In this document: in pieces, positions 17,177-25,866 of the stretch
Layout of the letters: every line of letters starts with the position of its first letter
Position numbering within the stretch: the stretch's first letter is position 1
Assembly (NCBI GenBank): GCA_052035955.1
Contig: JBPOHD010000111.1
Location: 1-53,912, forward strand
Length of the DNA stretch: 53,912 nt
Reading direction: 5' to 3'
Origin: JAEUNJ01 sp052035955
Lineage (GTDB): Bacteria; Pseudomonadota; Gammaproteobacteria; Burkholderiales; Rhodocyclaceae
Position numbers and translations under genes: made by a program
The notes under the pieces: model-generated
Database searches by the model: none
Told to the model about the DNA's origin: nothing
What the model saw: only the letters and a program-made list of their open reading frames with translations

Positions 17177-20056
17177 TCAATAGCCCAGGTAGTCGGGTTC
17201 GGCCGCGTAATGATTGATCACGCCGTAGCCGGGAATGCTCCGATTGAGAAGCTCGAGGGGATTGGAGCCGACGCGGGAAAAACCGTTCAACTCCAGTTGA
17301 ACGAAGATTGCCGTGCTCGCCTTGTTGGTCAGGGTGGCGATCCGCTGGACCACGAACCTGGCCACCCAGCAGCCGGCGTCGTAGTCCAGGCCGCCGATGC
17401 TTTCGATCAGGCGGCGCTCCTTGGTGGAATAGTTGTAGCGTGCCACGCCGTGCCAGCCACCCCCGAGGGGCCACTGCCCGGACACGTCGATCTGGCCCAG
17501 GGAATCCCGCGAATAGCGATATCCGGCATTGAGCACCTTGCCGATCTCCGGCTGGTACCTCCCGCCCACGTTCAGCCGCTCCGTGCGGGCATCCCGCGGG
17601 TTGTATTGCCAGCCGGTGTCGAACCACACGCCGCGCGCCACCTGCCCGGACACGGCAGCCAGGATGTCCGCCGAACGGCCCGTACGGGGCGTCTCGACGG
17701 TTCCATCGGCCCGGCGAAGGGTGACATGCTGGGTGGTGAAGTAATGGACCTGGCCGAGGGTGGCCCGCACGAGTTCCGCGCCGGAGTCGGGATCCACCAG
17801 CCGAGACGTCAAGGCCGCCGTCAGTTGATTGGCATCACCGATGCGATCTCCGCCGCTGTAACGGTTCTCCGAAAAGATCTGGGCGAAGTTGATGTCGGCG
17901 ATCCCGGTATCGAAGTTGGGAATCAGGGACTGGTCCCGCTCGGGGACGTACACATAGAACAGCCGAGGTTCCAGGGTCTGGTTGACGGCCCTGCCGAACA
18001 CGGTCGTCTCCCGCTCGAACAGGACCTGGCCGTCGACGCTCATGATCGGGACATTGCGGGACAGGCGCTGCGGCACTCCGGCCGCCTGCCGCTCCAGGTC
18101 GTAGGTCGTGGAATGGAAACCGATCTTGGGCGTCAGTGTGGCCGCCGCCCACTCCATGGGAACCGACAATTGCGGATACACCGACATCCGCCGCCCCAGT
18201 GGCAACGAGGGGTGAACGAAATTGACGTGCTCGGCATTCAAGGTCGCGACGGCGCCGAAAGGCATGTCCGGCCGGACCGCCCCGAACCGTACCTGGGGCA
18301 GTCGCCTGTACGGTACCGTGACCGGCACGATGGCGGACGGATCCTGCAATGTCTGGTAGGTCTGGGCGATGACACTCGCATTCCACCATGCCGCGCGGTA
18401 TTGAAGCTCGCCCCGTCGCATCAGGTTCCCCTGGGATACCGCGCTGACCTTGGTGGAAAGGTCGCTGAAGTAGGTGTCGTCGGAAACGCCGTTCAGGTCG
18501 AGACTGCCGGAAAATCCGTGGCCGAACACCTGGTTGTGCAGGACCGAATATCCTGTTCGGCGGGTTCCCGTCATCTGGTCCTTGGGCAGGTATTCGACCC
18601 GGGCCTGGCCGGCATAGCCGTAGTTGAGGTAACGCAACTCGGTGTTGAACTGCGTTCCCCGCTTCGCCATCATCCGCGGAGAGATGGTGGCATCCATGTT
18701 GGGCGCGATGTTCCAGTAGAAGGGCACCGTGAGTTCCGCGCCGTTCTTGCTGTTGCTGGAGAACGTGGGCGCCAGGAAGCCGCTCTTGCGCTGGTTGTTC
18801 AGGGAGAAGCTCAACCAGGGGGCATAGAAGATGGGAACGCCCTTGAACACGACGAGGGCATCATCCGCCTCGCCGCGCTCCTTCTCGTAGTCCAGGTGCA
18901 GTTCTCCCACCTGCGCGAACCAGTCGCGCTCGGCACCGGGACCGCAGGTGCTGTAGGTGGCGTTGCCGAGACGGAACTTGTCCTTGCCCTCGAAATCGAT
19001 GCGCGACGCCTCGCCGTATCCGGTGGTGGGTTTCGCGACCCAGTTGTCGGGCGCCATCGCGGGAGCCACCACCACGGCCCGGCCTGTCTTAACGGGCGGC
19101 TGTCGCGACGCCCGCGTGATGCTGTATTCGGGCGACTCGAAGTAGCCGGTGCTTTCCTCCAGTTTCATTCTCAGGTGCGGACCGGCGATGCGATCTCCGT
19201 CGCGCTGGAACAGGACGTTTCCGACGGCATCGACTTCGTCTTCCTGTTGCCAGTAGGTAAGCCGATCGGCGTCCAGGACGGACCCCGCCTTCCGCAGTTC
19301 CACGGCGCCGGTGGCCACGACCTCACGATCGTTAACACCCCGAATGTCATCTGCCGCGATGAAGGTGGGCGTCGGTTCGTTTTCCTCAACCCGGGACCTG
19401 GGGGCCAGACGCGGCGTCATGCGAAGGCGCTGTTCGGGGAGCAGGCCCGCCGAAACATGGGCCGAATAGAGGGGCGCCACCACCGGGCGCTCGGCAACCT
19501 GGGGCGGCTCGGTGGCTTCGGAACGGGGAAGCCTCGGGGTGCCGAGGGTATCGGGCGCTTCGCCCCGCGCAGGAACCGGATCCGCAGCCTTTATTTCGGC
19601 GGCGGCCGCCGGAGCAGGCCTTGGCGCCGCCGTCGGTGCCGCGCTGCGGGGAGCCGCAGGGGGACCGGCAGCGGGTGCGGCAGCGCGCGGCGCGGCGGAG
19701 GCGGCCTGCCCGTCGGTGGACGAGGCGCCCTTCCTGGCCGGCTCCCCAGGGAGCGTGCCGATGGTTTCGGTGGATATCGGTGCGTCGAGTCGAACCGGAG
19801 GCACGGCCGGCGCCGCGACGACGGGCCCGGGTTCGGCAGGGGCGGTGGCCGCCGGCCGCTCCGACCGGGCCGGGGGAACAACCGGCACTGCAGCCTGCAC
19901 CGCGCCGGCGGGCGCCGCCTGCTGGCGAACGACGGGCCGTAGTCCGAGCAACCCCGGGTCCACCCGAAGGGGAGGCAGGTTCTCGGCTGCGACCGCCTGC
20001 CCACCCATGCCGAGCAGGGCCAGCCAGCCTAGTTTTCCGCTTGCGAAGGTGGGCAT
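17177..20056 (-). CDS. lptD: LPS-assembly outer-membrane protein LptD with proline/alanine-rich insert
   Basis: LptD is the outer-membrane barrel that, with lipoprotein LptE, inserts lipopolysaccharide into the outer leaflet. At 959 residues it exceeds the usual 750-800. After a signal peptide (~1-24) comes a Pro/Ala-rich stretch of roughly 200 residues (~25-230) with no domain signature. The periplasmic OstA-like jellyroll follows (TFIAADDIRGVNDREV), then the beta barrel to the C-terminus. Only two cysteines remain, C371 (in YSTCGPG) and C896 (in DAGCW), fitting a single inter-domain disulfide instead of the two in E. coli. No Shine-Dalgarno sequence precedes the ATG. It diverges from amgK and precedes surA. 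Confidence 0.95.
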   Translation of the reverse strand: MPTFASGKLGWLALLGMGGQAVAAENLPPLRVDPGLLGLRPVVRQQAAPAGAVQAAVPVVPPARSERPAATAPAEPGPVVAAPAVPPVRLDAPISTETIGTLPGEPARKGASSTDGQAASAAPRAAAPAAGPPAAPRSAAPTAAPRPAPAAAAEIKAADPVPARGEAPDTLGTPRLPRSEATEPPQVAERPVVAPLYSAHVSAGLLPEQRLRMTPRLAPRSRVEENEPTPTFIAADDIRGVNDREVVATGAVELRKAGSVLDADRLTYWQQEDEVDAVGNVLFQRDGDRIAGPHLRMKLEESTGYFESPEYSITRASRQPPVKTGRAVVVAPAMAPDNWVAKPTTGYGEASRIDFEGKDKFRLGNATYSTCGPGAERDWFAQVGELHLDYEKERGEADDALVVFKGVPIFYAPWLSFSLNNQRKSGFLAPTFSSNSKNGAELTVPFYWNIAPNMDATISPRMMAKRGTQFNTELRYLNYGYAGQARVEYLPKDQMTGTRRTGYSVLHNQVFGHGFSGSLDLNGVSDDTYFSDLSTKVSAVSQGNLMRRGELQYRAAWWNASVIAQTYQTLQDPSAIVPVTVPYRRLPQVRFGAVRPDMPFGAVATLNAEHVNFVHPSLPLGRRMSVYPQLSVPMEWAAATLTPKIGFHSTTYDLERQAAGVPQRLSRNVPIMSVDGQVLFERETTVFGRAVNQTLEPRLFYVYVPERDQSLIPNFDTGIADINFAQIFSENRYSGGDRIGDANQLTAALTSRLVDPDSGAELVRATLGQVHYFTTQHVTLRRADGTVETPRTGRSADILAAVSGQVARGVWFDTGWQYNPRDARTERLNVGGRYQPEIGKVLNAGYRYSRDSLGQIDVSGQWPLGGGWHGVARYNYSTKERRLIESIGGLDYDAGCWVARFVVQRIATLTNKASTAIFVQLELNGFSRVGSNPLELLNRSIPGYGVINHYAAEPDYLGY

Positions 20057-20135
20057 TTGCGAACTTCGCCGATCCTGCCGTCACCCGCGCATGGCAGGCC
20101 GAAGGCTGCGCCGGGAGGCCTTGGGGTCCGAATGT

Positions 20136-20152
20136 TAGAATCCAAAATTCTA
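20136..20152. promoter_or_regulatory. divergent -10-like inverted repeat between lptD and amgK
   Basis: TAGAAT-CCAAA-ATTCTA is a perfect 6-bp inverted repeat and supplies a TAGAAT -10-like hexamer on each strand, 33 bases before the amgK start and about 80 bases before the lptD start. It may serve both promoters, but no clear -35 elements were found. Confidence 0.4.
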
Positions 20153-20174
20153 GCATTCCCCCGGAGACTCCCGC

Positions 20175-21170
20175 GTGCAGCGGCAGCAGCAGATTCAGGC
20201 CTGGCTATCGGCCCTCCATCCCGGCCGCCCATTGCGGCTGTCCCCCGCCTCCGCCGACGCCAGTTTCCGCCGCTACTTCCGGGCCGAATTCGAAGACGGC
20301 GGCAGCCTCGTCGTCATGGATGCGCCCCCGGAAAAGGAGGATGTAGGGCCCTGGCTCCATGTCCAGGCCCTGTTCCGCGGGGCCGGGGTCCACGTCCCGG
20401 AAGTGCTGGCCGAGGACAGGAACGACGGCTTCCTGGCCCTGTCCGATCTCGGGAAAACCACCTATCTGTCGGCCCTGGCCTCGACGCCCGCCGCCGAACT
20501 CTACCGCGACGCAATCGATGCCCTGGTGCGCATCCAGGCCGCAAGCCGGCCCGGCCAGTTGCCCCCCTACGACCGGGCCCTGCTGCAGCGGGAACTGGAC
20601 CTGTTCCCCGAGTGGTACCTGGACCGCCACCTGGGCCTGGCCCTGACCGACAAGGAAAGGCTGGGGCTGGGGGAAACCTTCGAACGCATCCTCGCCGTAA
20701 ATCTCGCCGAACCGCAGGTCTATGTGCATCGCGACTACCATTCCCGCAACCTGATGGTCGCCGGGCCCAATCCCGGCATCATCGACTTCCAGGACGCAGT
20801 GTATGGCCCGATCAGCTACGACCTGGTCTCCCTGTTCAAGGACGCCTACGTCGATTGGGAGGAGGCGACGACCCTCGACTGGCTCGTCCGCTACTGGGAA
20901 AAGGCGCGCCAGGCGGGGCTGCCGGTGCGCGCCGACTTCGCCGAATTCCATCGGGATTACGAGTGGATGGGTGTCCAGCGGCACGTCAAGGTTCTCGGCA
21001 TCTTCGCCCGGCTGTGGCACCGGGACGGCAAGGACGGATACCTGAAGGACATGCCCCTGGTATCGAAGTACCTGCGCGCCGCCTGCGAGCGCTACCGCGC
21101 CCTGCTGCCCCTGTTGCGCATCCTCGACCGCATCGAGGACCGGGGCCCGCAGGTCGGCTACACGTTTTGA
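20175..21170 (+). CDS. amgK: N-acetylmuramate/N-acetylglucosamine anomeric kinase
   Basis: A 331-residue APH-family kinase phosphorylating C1 of MurNAc/GlcNAc in the peptidoglycan-recycling bypass first described in Pseudomonas. The kinase Brenner-type motif HRDYHSRNLMV and the metal motif IIDFQDAVYGP are present, with the family-specific start (ASADASFRRYFR) and ALSDLGKTTYL. The start is GTG. Directly followed by murU, the partner enzyme, and divergent from lptD, as in Pseudomonas and many Betaproteobacteria. The pathway lets cells rebuild UDP-MurNAc without de novo synthesis and is linked to fosfomycin tolerance. Confidence 0.92.
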   Translation: MQRQQQIQAWLSALHPGRPLRLSPASADASFRRYFRAEFEDGGSLVVMDAPPEKEDVGPWLHVQALFRGAGVHVPEVLAEDRNDGFLALSDLGKTTYLSALASTPAAELYRDAIDALVRIQAASRPGQLPPYDRALLQRELDLFPEWYLDRHLGLALTDKERLGLGETFERILAVNLAEPQVYVHRDYHSRNLMVAGPNPGIIDFQDAVYGPISYDLVSLFKDAYVDWEEATTLDWLVRYWEKARQAGLPVRADFAEFHRDYEWMGVQRHVKVLGIFARLWHRDGKDGYLKDMPLVSKYLRAACERYRALLPLLRILDRIEDRGPQVGYTF

Positions 21171-21195
21171 TGTCCGCCTCCCGCAAAGGGCGCCC

Positions 21196-21873
21196 ATGAG
21201 GGCGATGATCCTCGCCGCCGGCCGGGGCGAGCGGATGCGGCCGCTGACCGACTCCTGCCCCAAGCCCCTGCTCACCGTGGCCGGCAAGCCCCTCCTCGTC
21301 TGGCACCTGGAACGCCTGGCGCGGGCCGGGTATCGCGAGATCGTCATCAACCATGCCCACCTCGGGGAGATGATCGAGGGCATGCTCGGGGACGGGAGCG
21401 CCTGGGGCCTGTCCATCCGTTACTCGCCGGAACCCCCGGGGGCGCTGGAGACCGCGGGAGGCATTCGCCAGGCGCTGCCGTTGCTGGGCGGCGCCCCCTT
21501 CCTGGTCGTCAACGGGGACATCTTCTGCGACTGGGACTTCGCCCGGGCGGGCGACGCACTGGCCATGGCCGACCTGATCCACCTCGTCCTTGCCCCGAAC
21601 CCCTCGCATCACGCGGGAGGCGACTTCGTCCTGGACGGCCGGCGCCTCGTGGAAGGGGAAGGTCCAAAGCTGACCTACGCGGGCATCGGCGTCTTTCGCC
21701 CGGAGCTGTTTGCCGGTCTCGAGGCGGGCCGCCCCGCCAAGCTGGCACCCCTGCTTTACGGGGCCATCGGTGCCGGACGGGCCGGCGGGGAACTGCACGC
21801 CGGGCGATGGACCGATGTCGGTACGCCGCAGCGCCTGGCCGATCTGGATTCCCTGATCCGAACCCTGTCCTGA
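21196..21873 (+). CDS. murU: N-acetylmuramate alpha-1-phosphate uridylyltransferase
   Basis: A 225-residue nucleotidyltransferase converting MurNAc-1-phosphate and UTP into UDP-MurNAc. The N-terminus has the sugar-nucleotidyltransferase signature MILAAGRGERMRPLTD with PKPLLTVAGKPLL; VNGDIFCDWDF supplies the metal-binding Asp. The C-terminal WTDVGTPQRL is family-typical. It lies 25 bases after amgK, whose product is its substrate, supporting MurU over the related glucose-1-phosphate enzymes. Confidence 0.92.
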   Translation: MRAMILAAGRGERMRPLTDSCPKPLLTVAGKPLLVWHLERLARAGYREIVINHAHLGEMIEGMLGDGSAWGLSIRYSPEPPGALETAGGIRQALPLLGGAPFLVVNGDIFCDWDFARAGDALAMADLIHLVLAPNPSHHAGGDFVLDGRRLVEGEGPKLTYAGIGVFRPELFAGLEAGRPAKLAPLLYGAIGAGRAGGELHAGRWTDVGTPQRLADLDSLIRTLS

Positions 21874-21891
21874 GCCACCGGACGCCGTCGC

Positions 21892-21897
21892 TATAAT
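21892..21897 (+). promoter_or_regulatory. -10 element immediately before pepP
   Basis: A perfect TATAAT ends six bases before the pepP ATG, so transcription from it would start at or next to the A of the ATG. No strong -35 hexamer is visible. Confidence 0.4.
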
Positions 21898-21903
21898 CGG
21901 CCG

Positions 21904-23220
21904 ATGGACACGACGCCCTTCCAGGACCGGCGCAATCGCCTCATCGCCCGCATGGGCGAAGGTGTCGCCGTCATTCCGACGGCCGAAGAGAAGGTGCGCA
22001 ACCGCGACACCACCTTCCCCTTCCGGCCCGACAGCTACTTCCATTACCTGACGGGCTTCGACGAGCCGGAGTCCGTCCTGGTGCTGGTCGGCGGCGAAAA
22101 CCCGAAGAGCATCCTTTTCTGCCGGGAAAAGAACGAGGAACGGGAAATCTGGGATGGCCACCGCTTCGGCCCGGAGGACGCCCGGGAGGCATTCGCCCTC
22201 GACGAGGCCCATCCCATCGGCGAGTTCGACAGCCGCCTCCCGGATCTGCTGGCGGACCGGCCCGCCCTCTGGTATTCCCTGGGTCACGACGACGCCTGGG
22301 ACAGGCGGATCCTGGCCGCCTTGAACGCCGTGCGAGCCCAGGTACGCACCGGCCGACAGGCTCCCCGGGTGATACGCGACGTGCGCCAGGACCTGGACGC
22401 CATGCGGCTCGTCAAGGGCCCCGAGGAACTGGACCTGATGCGCGAGGCGGCCCGCATCTCGGCGAACGCCCACCGGCGCGCCATGGCCGCCTGCCGGCCC
22501 GGGATGCGCGAATACCAGGTGGAAGCGGAATTGCTCCACGAATTCCGCCATGCCGGCAGCGGCTTCCCTGCCTATCCCCCGATCGTCGCCGGCGGGGCCA
22601 ACGCCTGCATCCTGCACTACGTGGGGAACGACCGGCCCCTCGCCGACGGGGATCTGCTGCTCATCGACGCCGGCTGCGAACTGGAAGGATATGCCGCGGA
22701 CATCACGCGCACCTTTCCCGTCAACGGCCGCTTCATCGGGCCGCAGGCCGACGTCTATCGCCTGGTGCTGGCGGCCCAGGACGAGGCCATCGCCGCCGTC
22801 CGGCCCGGTGCCGCCTTCCAGGATCCCCACGACGCGGCGGTCCGCATCCTCGCCCGGGGGATGATCGACCTGGGCCTGCTGCAAGGCAGCCTCGACGCCG
22901 TGATGGAGACGGAGGCCTACAAGCGCTTCTACATGCACCGAACCAGCCACTGGCTGGGCCGCGATGTCCATGATGCCGGCGACTACAAGGACGGCGACCA
23001 GTGGAAGCCCCTGGCACCGGGCATGGTCATGACGATCGAACCCGGCTGTTACATCCGCCCCGCCGAGGACGTGCCGCCCGACTTCTGGAACATCGGCATA
23101 CGGATCGAGGACGACGTGGCGGTGGGCGCGGAGGCTTGCGAGGTGATCACTCGCGACGCGCCGAAGACGATCGAGGACATCGAGGCCTGGATGCGCGGGG
23201 CGCGGGGCGGCGAGGGCTGA
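21904..23220 (+). CDS. pepP: Xaa-Pro aminopeptidase (aminopeptidase P)
   Basis: A 438-residue dimetal peptidase removing N-terminal residues that precede proline. The N-terminal creatinase-like domain contains RPDSYFHYLTGF; the C-terminal pita-bread domain carries metal ligands in LLIDAGCELEGYAADITRTF (Asp, Asp), HRTSHWLGRDVHDAG (His), and the Glu motifs TIEPGCYI and GIRIEDDV. Standard length. In many Proteobacteria pepP precedes ubiH, as here, with one base between stop and start. Confidence 0.95.
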   Translation: MDTTPFQDRRNRLIARMGEGVAVIPTAEEKVRNRDTTFPFRPDSYFHYLTGFDEPESVLVLVGGENPKSILFCREKNEEREIWDGHRFGPEDAREAFALDEAHPIGEFDSRLPDLLADRPALWYSLGHDDAWDRRILAALNAVRAQVRTGRQAPRVIRDVRQDLDAMRLVKGPEELDLMREAARISANAHRRAMAACRPGMREYQVEAELLHEFRHAGSGFPAYPPIVAGGANACILHYVGNDRPLADGDLLLIDAGCELEGYAADITRTFPVNGRFIGPQADVYRLVLAAQDEAIAAVRPGAAFQDPHDAAVRILARGMIDLGLLQGSLDAVMETEAYKRFYMHRTSHWLGRDVHDAGDYKDGDQWKPLAPGMVMTIEPGCYIRPAEDVPPDFWNIGIRIEDDVAVGAEACEVITRDAPKTIEDIEAWMRGARGGEG

Positions 23221-23221
23221 G

Positions 23222-24382
23222 ATGACGAAAGGGGCGGACGTGGTCGACGGCCGGTTGCCGGTTGCCATCGTCGGCGGTGGTCCGGCCGGCATGGCCCTGG
23301 CCCTGGCCTTGCACCGGCAGGGGGTGCGCTGCGAGATCCACGACGCACGCCCGCGACGATCGGGGCTCGCCGACCGGCGCGTGCTGGCGCTTTCCCAGGG
23401 TGCCCGGCAGATCCTCGAATGGCTCGATGTGTGGCGTGCGATTCCGAATACCGCCATCGCGACCATCCACGTATCGCAGGCCGGTCATCTCGGGCGCACG
23501 CTGCTCAAGGCGGAGGAGCAGCGCGTTCCGGCCCTGGGCTACGTCCTCGCCGCCCGGGACCTGATCGCCGCCCTGGACCGGGCCCTGGAGGCAACCCCGG
23601 TCGCCTATCGGGAATGCTCGCGCATCGACGCCGCCCGACCCGAGGACGCGCGGGTCGAATTCCAGGGTGGCGCGGGCACCGGCGAGGCCCGCCTGCTCGT
23701 CTATGCCGAGGGCGGCATCACCGAATCGGCGGCGCGCCGGCGGGACTATGGGCAGCACGCGGTCATCTGCCGCGTGCTGACCCGCGAAGCCCACGGCAAT
23801 GTGGCCTACGAGCGTTTCACCGCGGATGGCCCGGTGGCCCTGCTGCCCACGGGCGATGCATGGGCCCTCGTCCTCGCATGCGCGGACGAGGACGCGCCAA
23901 GGATCGCGGCACTCGGCGACCGGGAGTTCCTGGCCCTGCTGCAGGCCCGCTTCGGGAGCCGCCTGCGCTTCGAGGCCGCCGAACCCAGGAGCGCGTATCC
24001 GCTGGGCCTGCGCTACCGCGAGAGCCCGGTGGGATGCCGCCAGGCGTGGATAGGCAACGCCGCCCAGACGCTCCATCCCGTGGCCGGGCAGGGCTTCAAC
24101 CTGGCCCTGCGCGACATCTGGCAACTGGCCGAAACCGTCGGCGATGCGACGCGATCCGGCGGCGACCCGGGCGACCCCGCGGTACTCGAACGCTATGCGG
24201 CAGCCCGCCGCCTGGACCGTCGCGGCGCAATGGGCTTCACCGATCTGCTGGTCCGCGTGTTCGAAGGACACAACCGCCTGTTCGGCCACGCACGGGGTGC
24301 CGGCCTTCTGGCCCTGGACCTGCTGCCGCCGGCCCGGGCCTTCGTCGCCCGGCGCATGATGTACGGCGCCAGGGCGTGGTAG
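23222..24382 (+). CDS. ubiH: UbiH-family ubiquinone-biosynthesis monooxygenase
   Basis: A 386-residue FAD-dependent aromatic hydroxylase of the UbiH/UbiF/VisC family, hydroxylating the ubiquinone precursor ring. It has the dinucleotide-binding motif VAIVGGGPAGMALALAL, the second FAD motif IGNAAQTLHPVAGQGFNLALRD, and the mid-sequence motif region (YGQHAVICRV). Position directly after pepP matches E. coli pepP-ubiH, so UbiH is favoured over UbiF or UbiI; the ring position it hydroxylates cannot be told from sequence alone. The stop codon lies inside a 22-bp palindrome. Confidence 0.88.
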   Translation: MTKGADVVDGRLPVAIVGGGPAGMALALALHRQGVRCEIHDARPRRSGLADRRVLALSQGARQILEWLDVWRAIPNTAIATIHVSQAGHLGRTLLKAEEQRVPALGYVLAARDLIAALDRALEATPVAYRECSRIDAARPEDARVEFQGGAGTGEARLLVYAEGGITESAARRRDYGQHAVICRVLTREAHGNVAYERFTADGPVALLPTGDAWALVLACADEDAPRIAALGDREFLALLQARFGSRLRFEAAEPRSAYPLGLRYRESPVGCRQAWIGNAAQTLHPVAGQGFNLALRDIWQLAETVGDATRSGGDPGDPAVLERYAAARRLDRRGAMGFTDLLVRVFEGHNRLFGHARGAGLLALDLLPPARAFVARRMMYGARAW

Positions 24383-24398
24383 TCCGTTCGGACTATTG
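24377..24398. promoter_or_regulatory. 22-bp palindrome, copy A
   Basis: TGGTAGTCCG-TT-CGGACTATTG, with a perfect core TAGTCCG/CGGACTA. It spans the ubiH stop codon and lies 164 bp upstream of dusB. The same palindrome recurs at 40669 and 48219. As RNA it could fold, but no T tract follows. Confidence 0.5.
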
Positions 24399-24561
24399 AT
24401 TCCGCCAGCGGCCGGGATTCCAATGGCAGCGAAGCCGCCGCTGCAACGAACGGGCGGTATGCCTTCCCCTGGATAAGCGCTTTCGATGGCCGTCGGAAGG
24501 CTTTGAGTTAAAATCGCGCCCTTCCTTCCGATCCACCGCGTACCGTTTCTTTCTCAGCCCC

Positions 24562-25569
24562 ATGGACTTCCTCGGCTTCCGGCTGCGCAACAACCTGTTC
24601 GTCGCGCCCATGGCCGGGGTCACCGACCGGCCTTTCCGCCAGCTCTGCAAGCGCCTCGGAGCGGGACTCGCGGTGTCCGAGATGGTCACCTCCAACTCCC
24701 TCCTCTACGGCAGCGCCAAGACGCGCCGGCGGGCGGACCATGCCGGCGAGGTGGAACCGGTCTCGGTGCAGATCGCCGGTGCCGACCCGCGGATGATGGC
24801 GGAAGCGGCAAAGTACAACGCGGACCAGGGCGCCCGGATCATCGACATCAACATGGGCTGCCCCGCGAAGAAGGTCTGCAACGTCATGGCCGGGTCCGCC
24901 CTGATGCGCGACGAGGTGCTCGTGGCGCGCATCCTCGAGGCGGTCGTGGAGGCGGTCCCCGACACCCCGGTCACCCTGAAGTTCCGCACCGGCTGGGACA
25001 GCCAGAACCGCAATGCCCCGACCATCGCGCGCATCGCCCAGGAAAGCGGCATCCGCGCCGTCGCCATCCATGGCCGGACGCGCGCCGACCAGTACATGGG
25101 CCATGCCGAATACGACACCATCGCCCTGGTGAAATCGCAGATCCGCATTCCGGTCATCGCCAACGGCGACATCGACTCGCCGGAAAAGGCCCGCCGGGTG
25201 CTCGACCACACCGGCGCCGACGGGCTGATGATCGGCCGCGCCGCCCAGGGCCGCCCCTGGCTGTTCCGGGAAATCGAGCACTTCCTCGCCACCGGCCGCA
25301 AGCTCCCGCCGCCGCGGGTCTCCGAGATTCACGCCATCCTTCGCGAGCATCTGGCCGACCTCTACGCCTTCTACGGCGAGGAAACGGGCGTCAAGATCGC
25401 GCGCAAGCACATCGGGTGGTATACGAAGGGCCTGGTGGGGGCTGCCCATTTCCGCCACGCCATGAACCAGTTGCCGACCCGGGAAGCCCAGGTATCGGCC
25501 ACCGACGAGTTCTTCCTCGCGCAGGCGGCGGCCAACGACCACCTGATCTACGAACGGGAAGCGGCATGA
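24562..25569 (+). CDS. dusB: tRNA-dihydrouridine synthase B
   Basis: A 335-residue FMN-dependent enzyme reducing uridine to dihydrouridine in the tRNA D-loop. The opening FRLRNNLFVAPMAGVTDRPFR, the catalytic-Cys signature DINMGCPAKKVC, AIHGRTRADQY and the FMN-phosphate site MIGRAAQGRPWLF are present. The C-terminal helical domain is complete. The stop overlaps the fis ATG by four bases, giving the dusB-fis operon conserved in Gammaproteobacteria and Betaproteobacteria. A TAAAAT -10-like sequence lies at 24509. Confidence 0.96.
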   Translation: MDFLGFRLRNNLFVAPMAGVTDRPFRQLCKRLGAGLAVSEMVTSNSLLYGSAKTRRRADHAGEVEPVSVQIAGADPRMMAEAAKYNADQGARIIDINMGCPAKKVCNVMAGSALMRDEVLVARILEAVVEAVPDTPVTLKFRTGWDSQNRNAPTIARIAQESGIRAVAIHGRTRADQYMGHAEYDTIALVKSQIRIPVIANGDIDSPEKARRVLDHTGADGLMIGRAAQGRPWLFREIEHFLATGRKLPPPRVSEIHAILREHLADLYAFYGEETGVKIARKHIGWYTKGLVGAAHFRHAMNQLPTREAQVSATDEFFLAQAAANDHLIYEREAA

Positions 25570-25796
25570 GCTCAGAGCTGTCGGATTGCGTGCGCCGTAC
25601 CCTCAACCGCTATTTCCGCGACCTGGATGGCCAGGCACCCCACGCCATCTACGACATGGTCATCCGCAGCATCGAGAAGCCGATGCTCGAGGTGGTCATG
25701 AAGCAGGCGGGCGGGAACCAGACCGTAGCCGCGGAAATGCTCGGCATCAACCGAAACACGCTGCGCCGCAAGCTCAGCGACCACGAACTGCTTTGA
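25566..25796 (+). CDS. fis: DNA-binding protein Fis
   Basis: A 76-residue nucleoid-associated protein, somewhat shorter than E. coli Fis (98) as is usual in Betaproteobacteria. The core dimerisation region (YDMVIRSIEKPMLEVVM) leads into the helix-turn-helix NQTVAAEMLGINRNTLRRKL. It likely organises DNA and activates rRNA/tRNA promoters. I place the start at the ATG overlapping the dusB stop, which gives the normal N-terminus. Confidence 0.94.
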   Translation: MSSELSDCVRRTLNRYFRDLDGQAPHAIYDMVIRSIEKPMLEVVMKQAGGNQTVAAEMLGINRNTLRRKLSDHELL

Positions 25797-25866
25797 CCAC
25801 GGAGGAAGCGGCCTGCAGCCGGCGCGTGTCATTTCGAGCGCCGTCGGTCCGCCGCGATTCGAAAAC

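Noticed and set aside
24380..24395. Palindrome at the ubiH stop as a terminator
   Set aside because: No T tract on either strand, short loop, and the same sequence recurs in two promoter-like positions, so a regulatory reading is preferred.
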